Counted from the first letter of the stretch, positions 27,101 to 35,586 are shown. The stretch: DNA of 46,127 nt from Akkermansiaceae bacterium (GCA_023299815.1 JALZWA010000305.1:1-46127), one strand, 5' to 3'. Translations and numbers: made by a program. Notes: a model not told the origin generated them from the sequence alone.

Positions 27101-28664
27101 GACTGTGGTAGATGTTGTCCTTCAGAAGAGCGCTCGAAAGGTATTTTTTGCGCCATTGATCGTTCAGTTCTATAATTATTTGTGGCTGTTTGTATGTCCG
27201 AATACTCGTCAGGCCGAAGCGGGCGAGGGTGGAATGGTTTCCGGAGGACCAGTCAATGCTGATGAGAGTCTCTAGGAGCTGTTTGTGGAGGTTCGCGAAG
27301 AGGTAGTATTTTGCTTTTCCCGCGAGAGTGAGGGATTGGAAGTGGGGGTTATCTTTCAGCGCTGAGAGGATGGCCTCGGGTGGGAAATTCTTGCGTTCGT
27401 TGACGAGAACCCAAAGAAGGGGATCATTGTGAAGAGTGAGGGCGTGTTGGTCAGGGAAGAAAGAGATCGATGCTTCATACTCGAGGAGATCATTAGCGGA
27501 TTTGCCAGCGAGGTCTGGAAACGAGTCTCGCAGTGGTGCAGATTTCAGGAAATCCAAGAGGGCTTCTGAGTTATCTAGTCTGGCGATGAGGTTCATGCGG
27601 GCCCAGTAGTCAGGGCGTGTTGGATCCAGTGCCGTCTTTTCGAGGTGATCTATGATCGGGTTGGTCCACTTCCCCGATCTTGGACGGAGGGCATTCGTTT
27701 TGAGAGCGAGCTCGAGAGCCCAATCGGTCGCCTCCTGAGGATATGCGTGAATCCAGCGAGTGAGCCATCGGTTTCCAGCATTTCCGGTGTTCAATAGGGC
27801 TAGGGCCGCGCGGAGGCGGGTGTCAGGGTCGCCTTTTCCCCCGAGGAGTTGATCCGCGATTTTCTCTCCGACCCAGAGGGACGGGTAGAGGAGGAGTTCG
27901 TTGAGCGAGAGGTTTTCGAGCGAACGAAGCTTGTCTTGGAAGTATGGGAGATCACCGTAGTGGAAAAGTGCGAAGAGGTGCCACTGCTCGCCAAGGCTCT
28001 CCGATTGGGTGAGGGCTTCTTTCCACGTGCCTAGATGGAATGCCAAGTCCAGTTCGAGAGGGTAAATGTAACGACGAAAGGTGGTGGCTGGGACTTCTTC
28101 TCTCAGAAGATCGATCAGGCTTTGGAGGCCCTCGAGATCATCGGCGATATTGAAAAGGTGAGCTTCCAGAGGGAAATCCTGCCAGTCGCTTACGGATCGA
28201 AATTCAGCGAGGGCTTCTTCAGTCTTCTGTGAGCGGAAGAGGAGTCGGCCATATGCGATTTGTTCGCGGGGTGATCGAGATGTGGCGGCTGAGTAGAGCT
28301 CGAGAGCCTTCTCTTCTTGTCCCCGGAGTTCGTAGAAGCGGGCCTCAAGCCAGCGCTGCTGTTGAGGTAAGACAAATGCTTGATGTCGGGTGTGACGATA
28401 TCCAGTAGCTACGCGGATGAAGTGAACAATTTCATCCTCTTGAGAGGCGGTGAGCTTGAGTCGTGCGGTCGCATCAAGCCAACTGCGGTGAGGACGCGCG
28501 AGAGGTTTAAAACGATGACCGGGAGCCGCTTCAAAATAAGTAGTGGCAGCGGTGATTCCACCACGGAGGTGGTCCGTTGAGATGGTGTCACCGAACTTGA
28601 TTTTGGGATTTGCTGCTAAAGCAAGAGGGAAGCAAGCTAACAGAGAAATGAGTAGAGAGCGCAT
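24117..28664 (-). CDS. Very large secreted alpha-solenoid/TPR-like protein of unknown function (1515 aa)
   Basis: Signal peptide MRSLLISLLACFPLALAANP; long alpha-helical region with TPR-like EEKALELYSAATSRSPREQIAYGRLLFRSQKTEEALAEF; C-terminal beta-rich region. No recognised enzyme motif. Confidence 0.8.
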   Translation of the reverse strand: MRSLLISLLACFPLALAANPKIKFGDTISTDHLRGGITAATTYFEAAPGHRFKPLARPHRSWLDATARLKLTASQEDEIVHFIRVATGYRHTRHQAFVLPQQQRWLEARFYELRGQEEKALELYSAATSRSPREQIAYGRLLFRSQKTEEALAEFRSVSDWQDFPLEAHLFNIADDLEGLQSLIDLLREEVPATTFRRYIYPLELDLAFHLGTWKEALTQSESLGEQWHLFALFHYGDLPYFQDKLRSLENLSLNELLLYPSLWVGEKIADQLLGGKGDPDTRLRAALALLNTGNAGNRWLTRWIHAYPQEATDWALELALKTNALRPRSGKWTNPIIDHLEKTALDPTRPDYWARMNLIARLDNSEALLDFLKSAPLRDSFPDLAGKSANDLLEYEASISFFPDQHALTLHNDPLLWVLVNERKNFPPEAILSALKDNPHFQSLTLAGKAKYYLFANLHKQLLETLISIDWSSGNHSTLARFGLTSIRTYKQPQIIIELNDQWRKKYLSSALLKDNIYHSQNWARSLADLEFTNEHLREILQRATVRLAQDSSLTQEEILRKYFLSIRGCQPIRQAALQLLGETLLPNPRSEKEEAEDFFHDRLLGCLLFTAASTPDILRANPTRSNRRWGNAAEKDKFLNQLFPSQFLFLSANSYSINRNGYSTNRNSRFDLCTDSEQLKELSRHLSENIQISPRNLAYHLCIHHPIYKSKDNPVGLFFQSWKGPDTPEFTFVKAARKNWNLSDLAQLNQLLETYPPSYLKSRLKAKNYYFSYNKREGAPFDEQLDQKVKLFKFSPQQPFKEDLAREAAEEAIEREDIAEFLDSSILNGTTFLELSDALAIYKDGFGLEQLGRLISDYGHKLSKSDPDRNWKEEAMTYLESLDPLLLTEISNGSSLPLSSILAGDPDFAERYFLWARRAGLSYVRRWGSLPVSLADNPDPDISLRWIREALCAKDTSGLPLSPLSFASTSSMSSSGTKLWSEPAKLNHLTYFADSLLPELRADTPPHLKLLLLAASTDPNKHREIPNHLVSTAQQLQSSRQLSFLNANLQHLPDGAKRLAHIHRLIFNDKRTRFLADIHYLFSSEQGMSRSEIFDQLWHSRDPSALEADKLYRHQYEIIPLALTEASDQIFPEIVTRLANNPIQIDSPHFWGDLLQNYRYADPKRVREVLNLLPIDDRIPRMKAMDKNSYSWWNNLSLITSSAFYSQHELLTKQLLSDYKKISTPENGLHYKNPLVNQLTNSLRRGEPEHLKLNASLTLQKDESVILCWSLFGIDEINEKPVNGVLDVKTSAFDGLFDLHISAITPQGNITNLTLPKVTIPGHTTIPSAKLPAGSKVRLKINKASQKETLLSHTQIFEPVLLHTHEIKTYGFKKSPTSGPFRHQSTWNASHLAQRAANIEYSAPLLAWPTRPDHDFLFTFWLNQGNSRTIWKFLFTDEDGVKLGETTLKNGETALQNVISWAQSTPVWQQATYRIPAAAIPESTRKITLQLEAAGGFFQFTSPKTHWIPTDPQ

Positions 28665-28735
28665 AAAAATGATGATCGAAACTGTAGCGACCCTGTTGAG
28701 GGTTTGAGTCTAAATGAAGAGGGCTTGCAGGCGAG

Positions 28736-28834
28736 CCGAGGCTCTCCTCAAGGCCACGGATTTTCAGGAAGACCTCATCGCTCACTGGGGCACTGTAGGG
28801 TCGCGGGAGGAGCGTCGCAATTCTTAGTCTTGGG
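28736..28834 (-). pseudogene. Truncated direct copy of the 5' end and upstream region of the ABC ATPase gene
   Basis: Gapless alignment to 23981-24079 by hand, about 75 of 99 positions identical, including cggattttcaggaagacctc and gagcgtcgcaattct. Encodes V(M)SDEVFLKIRGLEESLG versus VKKEVFLKIRGLEKSFG. Confidence 0.8.
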
Positions 28835-28960
28835 GGATTGAGGAGTCTCGCTTCTTGAGTTCTCAGGGTGTTTCTGTAGCTTGTGAATGTCTTTTTGGTG
28901 ACGGAGGTTCTTGGTGATTCGAGTTAGCCGCCGGAGAGTTTGAACGTTTGGCCGAGAATT

Positions 28961-29116
28961 ATGTTAGTGGAGATACGAGATCTATTTTTTCCCGTTGGAA
29001 TTGCGTTCGTTTGTCTTTACTTCGGAGGGGTAAATAAATGGCCAGCGCTTACTAAACTGGGAGTATTTTTCCTAGTAATGGGAGTGATTAATGTCCTCAG
29101 AGCTTCTGCCAGCTAG
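28961..29116 (+). CDS. Small putative membrane protein (51 aa), below the ORF-track cutoff
   Basis: MLVEIRDLFFPVGIAFVCLYFGGVNKWPALTKLGVFFLVMGVINVLRASAS*: two hydrophobic segments. Confidence 0.45.
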   Translation: MLVEIRDLFFPVGIAFVCLYFGGVNKWPALTKLGVFFLVMGVINVLRASAS

Positions 29117-29230
29117 TGAAATTCAGTTTCGATCGAGTTGATAAGAGAGTTATGGGGCTTTGATTACTCAGTTATAATCATTCCAAATTCCTAGCCATTT
29201 GACGGAGAGCATTGCTAGAATATGGGGGAC

Positions 29231-29259
29231 GTAGGATAGTCGTCTCGGCTGTCTTCTCT
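29231..29259 (+). repeat. Solo REP hairpin (GTAG family)
   Basis: GTAG-GATAGTCG-TCT-CGGCTGTC-TTCTC; 8-bp stem fully paired allowing G-T wobble; same architecture as 12708. Confidence 0.75.
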
Positions 29260-29335
29260 GTGCGCGCGTGGACGCAACACCTTTGGTGTTAGGGTTGAGG
29301 GGGGATGGATCGCGGATTGTTTCTCTTGAGTTCTT

Positions 29336-29545
29336 TTGTTAAGAGGCGAGAGCGGCAGCTTTGTCAGTTCATCATCACATGTGGGATTTTTACAAGCTGA
29401 TGGGACAGCGCGGTTTGGTGATTTTGAATTCGATAAGGCTCATTCGGCCTACTTTGGTATCATGGGTTTTCTTTGGCTTGTCTTTGCCATCCCAGGAGTC
29501 TCTCTTCTTGGGAAACGAGGGCGGAACGCTTTTGCTCAAAAATGA
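29336..29545 (+). CDS. Small putative membrane protein
   Basis: Hydrophobic AYFGIMGFLWLVFAIPGVSLLGKRGR. Stop overlaps the next ATG (ATGA). Confidence 0.4.
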   Translation: MLRGESGSFVSSSSHVGFLQADGTARFGDFEFDKAHSAYFGIMGFLWLVFAIPGVSLLGKRGRNAFAQK

Positions 29546-29808
29546 GATCGAAAATGAAAGGAATGCCGAGTTCGGTGACGGCTTGGACTGCCACTCTTGT
29601 AGCGGTGCTGGATCTTATCGCGTTGGTTTTTATGGCTGCCTCCAATCCTAAGACCTCCTTGCTTTTAGGGTTTTCTTTGGCGGAAGCTTGTCTGATCCTT
29701 CTCGCGGTGGGGGCTTGGAAGAAATACTTCGAAGACTACGTGAAGTGCGCCATTCAGTCTCAAGACGATGATCATTTTTTGCCGAGCAGCGATCAGGAGA
29801 TAGGGTGA
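29542..29808 (+). CDS. Small putative membrane protein with two TM segments
   Basis: MRSKMKGMPSSVTAWTATLVAVLDLIALVFMAASNPKTSLLLGFSLAEACLILLAVGAWKKYFEDYVK. Confidence 0.55.
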   Translation: MRSKMKGMPSSVTAWTATLVAVLDLIALVFMAASNPKTSLLLGFSLAEACLILLAVGAWKKYFEDYVKCAIQSQDDDHFLPSSDQEIG

Positions 29809-29889
29809 GAAGAGCTCAAAAAGCTGGCTGCGGGTGGGTGGTAATCGTTGAGGTGTCAGTGGCTTGCTCCGGATTTTCTCGTGATGAGA

Positions 29890-29945
29890 TTACTAGGCCT
29901 GCGCTCGCTCCAGCCTAGGCTGAGGAGTGGCCGCCCCGGTGGGAC
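29890..29945 (-). repeat. Single copy related to the arm of the 40078-40325 element
   Basis: ttactaggcctgcgctcgctccagcctaggctgaggagtggccgccccggtggga resembles the reverse complement of 40078-40135. Confidence 0.75.
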
Positions 29946-29962
29946 TTTTTGAGAAGACAGAG

Positions 29963-30163
29963 CTATTTGAGAAGAGTGATCAGCCAGAGGAGGAAAGTTG
30001 GAATCAGGATGAAAAGTGCGCCAATGATGGAGAAGCGCTTCCAGCTCCGCTCAGTCGATTTATTAAACTCGGTCTGGCCCAGCGTCGAACTCTCATTGTG
30101 ATCTCTCCACCAAGTGAAGGGCCAGATGATGATGGAAAGGAGGATGCCAAGGAGGTCGTCCAT
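29963..30163 (-). CDS. Small membrane protein
   Basis: MDDLLGILLSIIIWPFTWWRDH...FSIIGALFILIPTFLLWLITLLK; two hydrophobic segments, directly downstream of trpS. Confidence 0.6.
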   Translation of the reverse strand: MDDLLGILLSIIIWPFTWWRDHNESSTLGQTEFNKSTERSWKRFSIIGALFILIPTFLLWLITLLK

Positions 30164-30169
30164 CTCAAT

Positions 30170-31195
30170 TTAGATGAGTCCCACTGCTTTGCGCACGCGC
30201 TCAAGCACGATGGCGGCTTCGGCTTGCGCCTTTTCTGCGCCAGCGGCTAGGATGGCGTCGACTTGGGCGGGGTCGGCGGCGAGCTCGGCTCGCTTTTCGC
30301 GCATGGGTGCGAAGTAGTCCCAGTAGGCGTCTGCGAGGCGCTTCTTGAAGTCGCCGTAGCCGCAGCCGCCGTTTTGGTGGTCTGAGACCATTTGGGCGTA
30401 GTCGGACTCGCTGGCGAAGAGTTTGTAGAGGGAGAGGATGATGGAGTTCTCGGTGGGCTTGGGTTCTTCGACTTGGGCGGAGTCGGTCTGGATCTTCATG
30501 ATGAGCTTCCGGAGGGGCTTTTCCTCGCCGAAGATGGGGAGGGTGTTGTTGTAGCTCTTGCTCATTTTTTCGCCATCGAGTCCGGGGACCTTGGCGGTGG
30601 CGGTGCGGATGCGGGCTTCAGGCATGACGAGGGTGCCATCGCCGTAGCGCTCGTTGATTTTTCCAACAAGGTCGCGGGTGACCTCGAGGTGTTGTTTTTG
30701 ATCTTCACCGACGGGGACGACATTTGAATCGTAGAGAAGGATGTCAGCCGCCATGAGGGCGGGGTAGGCGAAGAGGGCGTGGTTCGCGGAGAAGCCCTTC
30801 GCTATTTTATCCTTATAGGAGTGGCACCTTTCTAAGAGTCCCATGGGGCAGACGGTGGAGAGGATCCAGGCGAGCTCGTTGACGGCGGGGACGGCGCTTT
30901 GTTTGAAGAAGACGCCGCGTGAGGGGTCGAATCCGCAGGCGAGGAAGTCGATGGCGACGCCTCGGACATTTTCGCGAAGGACGGAGGCCTCGCCGGTGGT
31001 GGTCATGGCGTGGTAGTCGGCGATGAAGTAGTAGCCATCCCCCTCATCCTGAGCGTCAATGGCGGGTTTCATGGCGCCGAAGTAATTGCCCACATGGAGG
31101 CGGCCGCTGGGCTGAAGTCCGGTCAAGATTCTCACGGAGGACGCTTTAGCGGTGTGGGGAGAGTGCGGCAAGGGGATTTCGTGGGTGACTTGCAT
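30170..31195 (-). CDS. trpS: Tryptophan--tRNA ligase
   Basis: RILTGLQPSGRLHVGNYFGAM, YFIADYHAMTT, VPVGEDQKQHLEVTRDL, GEKMSKSYNNTL. Start trimmed to MQVTHEIPLP. Confidence 0.96.
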   Translation of the reverse strand: MQVTHEIPLPHSPHTAKASSVRILTGLQPSGRLHVGNYFGAMKPAIDAQDEGDGYYFIADYHAMTTTGEASVLRENVRGVAIDFLACGFDPSRGVFFKQSAVPAVNELAWILSTVCPMGLLERCHSYKDKIAKGFSANHALFAYPALMAADILLYDSNVVPVGEDQKQHLEVTRDLVGKINERYGDGTLVMPEARIRTATAKVPGLDGEKMSKSYNNTLPIFGEEKPLRKLIMKIQTDSAQVEEPKPTENSIILSLYKLFASESDYAQMVSDHQNGGCGYGDFKKRLADAYWDYFAPMREKRAELAADPAQVDAILAAGAEKAQAEAAIVLERVRKAVGLI

Positions 31196-31232
31196 GCTTG
31201 TGTGATGGGTTGAGGGGTGCAAAACTCCTTTT

Positions 31233-33245
31233 ATGCGACTGCTTGCGATCTTGCTCTCAACCACGCTGGGTCTCTCAGCAGGGGAACCCACGGAGGTGGT
31301 GCTGCGGCTTTTAGGGAAAGCGAAAGAGAGCAAGGGGGAGCTTGAGAGCTACGAGGAGCTGTCGATGTCGCCTTTTGTGGGACCGAACCAGAAGAAGGCG
31401 ATCGGCAAGCGCTGGGAGGAAATCGGGGGTTGGGTGGAGTTTGAAGAGGTGAGCTTTTCGGCAGGCAGTGAGAAGGTGGATGGCGATCTGGCGGCGGTGA
31501 TCGCTTGCGGGATCGGAAGAAAAGGGCCGGATGATGTGCGCTTGTTCGGCTTTGGTCTGCGGAAGGGTGAGACGGGCTGGAAGGTGGCGCCTTGGGATGG
31601 AGTTTTTGATAATTCGGGGATCGGCTTTGAGGAGGCTCGCGTGGCGCGGGCCAAGGAGCTGGAGAAGTGGATTGGCCTGGAGCGAGTGAGTCAGGGGAAT
31701 GAATTCCGGGAAGCGGCGCTTGAGGAATATCGAAAGTCTTTACGAGGTCTGGTGGATGCCAAGACGCTGAAAAAAGCGAAGCCGGAGGAGGCGCTGCGGC
31801 ACTTCATGAAGGCGGTGTCTGAGAAGAAGGAGTTAGAGATGCTGATCTGGCAGGGGGTGCTGGAGCGCAGCGTGGCGGATGACTACGACTGGGAACGGGT
31901 GATGGAGGTGGCAAAGGAAGGCCTCGAGGGGAAGGATGAGCGCAAGGTCTGGCGGCTTCTGACGGACTCTAATGTGATTCGCTTGGAGGTGGCGACAGAC
32001 GATGATGATGCTGAGACCTCGGTGCTGATGGGCTTTATCGCGCCTTATGAGACGAGCTTGCGGAGGCAGCGCAATCAGGTGATTCGCTTCTATCTCGAGA
32101 ATCACGGTGCAGGTTGGCGGGTGAAGATGCCGACTTTCTTTTCTCATGCGAACGAGAATTCGAGCGCACATTTTAATGCGCACCAGCAGGAGATGAATTG
32201 GCGGGATGAGGAATTTAGTTCTCAGTTGACGACACTTTTTGAAAAGGAAAATAAGCCGCGTCGCGTCGAGTCACCGGATGAACTGATGAAGCTGGTGGCG
32301 AAGGATCTGGGAGACCGGTCTTATCCGCAGCTCGTGCGCTTGCTTTATCGGGATCCTGCTCCGAAGGAGGGAGATGATGCGGAGGTTGCTGAGGCTGCTG
32401 GAAGCCCAGATGCGCGCTATCAAAGCACGGCGAAGTGGTGGAATGACATTTTCAAGAAGAAGAATGAGGCGGAGTTCACGGTGGCGAAGGTGAAGATCGA
32501 GGGCGATCTCGCGCTGGGGATTCTGAAGGTGAATCTTCCAGGCGAGTGGCAGTCTGAATTGAGCCCTGTGTGGATGCGGAAGGTGAAAGAGGGTTGGTCA
32601 TTTATGCCGAATGAAATCGATGTGCAGGATTCGATGGCGAGGGAGGCAGAAGCGCTCAATGAGTTCTACGCTGCGGAGGAGAAGGAGATGAAAGAGAATT
32701 CAGGGAAGGATCTTCTCCTGGAGGTGGGCACCTTTGTTTCTGGTAAGGAGGCTCCAGAGAAAGGGGCTGCTCTGGCAGGGGTGAAGGAATGGCGTGAGAC
32801 GCTGAAGGGTGCGAAGATGCAGCTTCTCCTCGCGAAGTCAGGGATGGTGGAGATTCCTGAAAAGGGCTCGAAGACTTTCCGTGATCTGTCGTCGGGCATG
32901 AAGGGCGCGCGGGCTGGGGTGGTAGAAGATGAGATCATCGATTCAAAAAGCGAGGGACCTTTTCGAGCGGTGAGCATGATGGTGGATGGTGGGCGTGGGC
33001 TGGAGATGCACTGCCCGCTGATGATTTTTGCGGAGACCGATAAGGGGCCGCGGGTGCTGATCGATGTCGAGCTGTGGCTCGCGACAAACCGGGGTAAGCG
33101 CATGCGGAATGCGACGGCTTTGTTGAAGCTGAAGAAGGAACTGAGTGAGGCTGATCATGCTTCGCTAAAGGCGCTCTTTGACTGGCATGAAGAGGTGGCG
33201 CGTCCTGTCTGGGATGCTTGGGATGAAAAGCGGGAGGAAAAATAA
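31233..33245 (+). CDS. Secreted protein of unknown function at the head of a MoxR operon
   Basis: Signal peptide MRLLAILLSTTLGLSAGEP; three similar beta segments ending in W(K/R)V/WSF. Stop separated from the moxR ATG by 3 nt. Confidence 0.85.
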   Translation: MRLLAILLSTTLGLSAGEPTEVVLRLLGKAKESKGELESYEELSMSPFVGPNQKKAIGKRWEEIGGWVEFEEVSFSAGSEKVDGDLAAVIACGIGRKGPDDVRLFGFGLRKGETGWKVAPWDGVFDNSGIGFEEARVARAKELEKWIGLERVSQGNEFREAALEEYRKSLRGLVDAKTLKKAKPEEALRHFMKAVSEKKELEMLIWQGVLERSVADDYDWERVMEVAKEGLEGKDERKVWRLLTDSNVIRLEVATDDDDAETSVLMGFIAPYETSLRRQRNQVIRFYLENHGAGWRVKMPTFFSHANENSSAHFNAHQQEMNWRDEEFSSQLTTLFEKENKPRRVESPDELMKLVAKDLGDRSYPQLVRLLYRDPAPKEGDDAEVAEAAGSPDARYQSTAKWWNDIFKKKNEAEFTVAKVKIEGDLALGILKVNLPGEWQSELSPVWMRKVKEGWSFMPNEIDVQDSMAREAEALNEFYAAEEKEMKENSGKDLLLEVGTFVSGKEAPEKGAALAGVKEWRETLKGAKMQLLLAKSGMVEIPEKGSKTFRDLSSGMKGARAGVVEDEIIDSKSEGPFRAVSMMVDGGRGLEMHCPLMIFAETDKGPRVLIDVELWLATNRGKRMRNATALLKLKKELSEADHASLKALFDWHEEVARPVWDAWDEKREEK

Positions 33246-33248
33246 TCA

Positions 33249-34190
33249 ATGATCAGTGGTGCGATGGAAATAGCCTCTCGTTTGGAGGCCTCGATTCAAA
33301 AGGTGATGCTCGGTCAAGCCGAGACGGTGCGGCGGGTTCTGGCGACGATGATGGCCGGCGGCCATGTCTTGCTGGAGGATTCGCCAGGGACAGGGAAGAC
33401 GACGCTGGCGAAAGCGATCGCCGCTTCGATCGGGGAGACTGAGTTTCAGAGGATTCAATTTACCCCCGATCTTTTGCCCTCGGATATCTTGGGGGTGAGC
33501 GTCTTGGACACTCGGACTTCGAGTTTTGAATTTCACAAAGGGGCCATTTTTACCGACATTCTGCTGGCGGATGAAATCAACCGCGCTTCGCCGCGGACTC
33601 AGAGTGCGCTGCTGGAGGCGATGGCGGAGGGGCAGGCTACGATCGAGGGGAAGCAGCACAATTTGGGCGACCTTTTCTTCGTGATCGCGACGCAGAATCC
33701 GGTGGAGCTTCGGGGGACTTATCCGCTGCCGGAGGCGCAGATGGATCGTTTCGCGATGAAGCGCTCGCTGGGTTATGTCTCGATTAGCGATGAGCTTGCG
33801 ATTCTGGAGGCTCAGAGCCAGCAGCATCCGCTGGAGTCGCTGACTCCGGTGGCTACGCGGGATGAGGTCTTGGCGCTGCGTGAGGCGGTGAAGCAGGTGC
33901 GCATCACGCGAGATTTGCAGGAATACATCGTGAGACTGGTGGCGGCGACCCGTGAGCGAGCGGAGGTGAAGCTGGCTGCGAGTCCCCGGGCTTCGCTGAG
34001 CTTGCTGCGGATTTCACAGGCGGTGACGCTTTTCAATGGCGGCGATTTTGTGGTGCCGGAGACGATTCAAGCGCTGGCGGCAGATGTGGTGGCGCATCGT
34101 CTCGTGTTGGAAGCGGATGCGGCTTATGCGGGCCAGAGTGGTCGGGACGTGGTGGCGGAGGTGATTGCGTCGGTCGATGTTCCGGTGTGA
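33249..34190 (+). CDS. MoxR-family AAA+ ATPase
   Basis: LLEDSPGTGKTTLAKAIA, ILLADEINRASPRTQSALLEAMAEGQ, VIATQNPVELRGTYPLPEAQMDRF. Confidence 0.96.
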   Translation: MISGAMEIASRLEASIQKVMLGQAETVRRVLATMMAGGHVLLEDSPGTGKTTLAKAIAASIGETEFQRIQFTPDLLPSDILGVSVLDTRTSSFEFHKGAIFTDILLADEINRASPRTQSALLEAMAEGQATIEGKQHNLGDLFFVIATQNPVELRGTYPLPEAQMDRFAMKRSLGYVSISDELAILEAQSQQHPLESLTPVATRDEVLALREAVKQVRITRDLQEYIVRLVAATRERAEVKLAASPRASLSLLRISQAVTLFNGGDFVVPETIQALAADVVAHRLVLEADAAYAGQSGRDVVAEVIASVDVPV

Positions 34191-34224
34191 TCTTGCACTC
34201 TTCTGAGGTCTATGGTTTCTTAGT

Positions 34225-35586
34225 GTGATGGAGGAAAATCTGGCGAATCGAACTTTCTACCGCTGGGTGTTTAGGAACTACCGGCACGGGAGTGCGGTGG
34301 GCTTCTTTGTGAAAAGGCGGATCACTCCGCTGGGATGGCTGGTGATGGGGCTGCTCGTGCTGAGTTCGATGGTGGGAGCGAATCTGAAGGAGAGCAACAC
34401 GGTGCTCCTCTCTGCGCTGCTTTTTGGGACGCTGTGCATGGCCTTGCTCTGGGCCTTTCTGCGGCGCGCGCGGGTCGCTATTTCCCGTGAGATAGCGCTG
34501 ACCGGATTGGTGGGTGAGGAGCTGCGGTATTCGGTGACGGCGACCAATGCGGGCCGGGGCTTCTTGCGGGGCTTTCATTTAAAAGATTCCGGCGATGACC
34601 CGCGCCCGACGGAGTGGGAGTTTCTTAATCTAAGAGAGCCGGACGAGGATCGGCGGAATCCTTTTGACCGATTTTTCGCCTTCTATCGCTGGAAGTGGCT
34701 CACGGATCGGGGTGGAAAGTGGAAGTCGTTGGGTCGCTCGGAAGCGCTTGATCTCGCCCCGGGAGATTCGGTCAGCACGCGCATGGCGCTGGTGCCGAAT
34801 CGGCGTGGAGTTCTTGAGCTGGATGATCTGCGGGTTGTTCTACCTGACCCTTTGGGTTTTTTTCAGCGCTTCCGAAAGGCGTGGGGTGAAAAGGATGAGA
34901 TCTTGGTGCTGCCGAAGCGCTATCGGCTACCGGAGTTTCATCTTGATGGTCAGTCGGAGCTGAAGGTAGGGGGCGAGACCGCTTCTGATATTCGCGGCGA
35001 GGGTGGAGAGTTCTTGGGCCTGCGCGAGTATCACCCGGGTGATTCGCTGCGGCGGATCGACTGGAAGGCTTGGGCACGGACGGGTGAGCCGATTGTGAGG
35101 GAGTTCGAGGAGGCGCGCTTCCCGCGCTACGGGCTGGTGCTGGACAGCTCGCTGGATGACAGCGGGCCGGAGCTTTTTGAAGAAGCGGTCTCGGTGGCAG
35201 CGAGCTTTGTCTCCACGATGGACCGTCAGTCTTGTTTGCTGGATCTCATGTTTGTTAGGGATTCGCCAGTGGCTTTCACTGCAGGGCGAGGTGTCGCGCG
35301 AGCAGAGGAATTGATGGAGGTGCTGGCTCGTGTCGAGGGAAGCGAGGGGGGGGGCTACGAGCCGCTGAGCGAGCTGGTTCTTCGCTACGCGGTGGAAATG
35401 ACGGCCTGTGTCGTGGTTCTCAGCGGCTGGAGTGAGGCGCGACGTGACTTTGTCAAAGCGCTCCGTCGCAGTGGGCTGAAGGTGCACCTTTATGTCATCG
35501 GCGTGGGTGAGGCACCGGATGATGCTGAGGGAGTTTTCTGGCTGCGCTGGGATCAGGTGGAGAAAGATTTACTGACGGCAATATGA
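34225..35586 (+). CDS. DUF58 domain protein
   Basis: GEGGEFLGLREYHPGDSLRRIDWKAWARTGEPIVREFEE; two TM segments near the N-terminus; next to moxR. Confidence 0.93.
   Translation: MMEENLANRTFYRWVFRNYRHGSAVGFFVKRRITPLGWLVMGLLVLSSMVGANLKESNTVLLSALLFGTLCMALLWAFLRRARVAISREIALTGLVGEELRYSVTATNAGRGFLRGFHLKDSGDDPRPTEWEFLNLREPDEDRRNPFDRFFAFYRWKWLTDRGGKWKSLGRSEALDLAPGDSVSTRMALVPNRRGVLELDDLRVVLPDPLGFFQRFRKAWGEKDEILVLPKRYRLPEFHLDGQSELKVGGETASDIRGEGGEFLGLREYHPGDSLRRIDWKAWARTGEPIVREFEEARFPRYGLVLDSSLDDSGPELFEEAVSVAASFVSTMDRQSCLLDLMFVRDSPVAFTAGRGVARAEELMEVLARVEGSEGGGYEPLSELVLRYAVEMTACVVVLSGWSEARRDFVKALRRSGLKVHLYVIGVGEAPDDAEGVFWLRWDQVEKDLLTAI

Noticed and set aside
29927-30250. 107-aa plus-strand ORF
   Set aside because: Shadow of the small minus-strand membrane protein and trpS 3' end.
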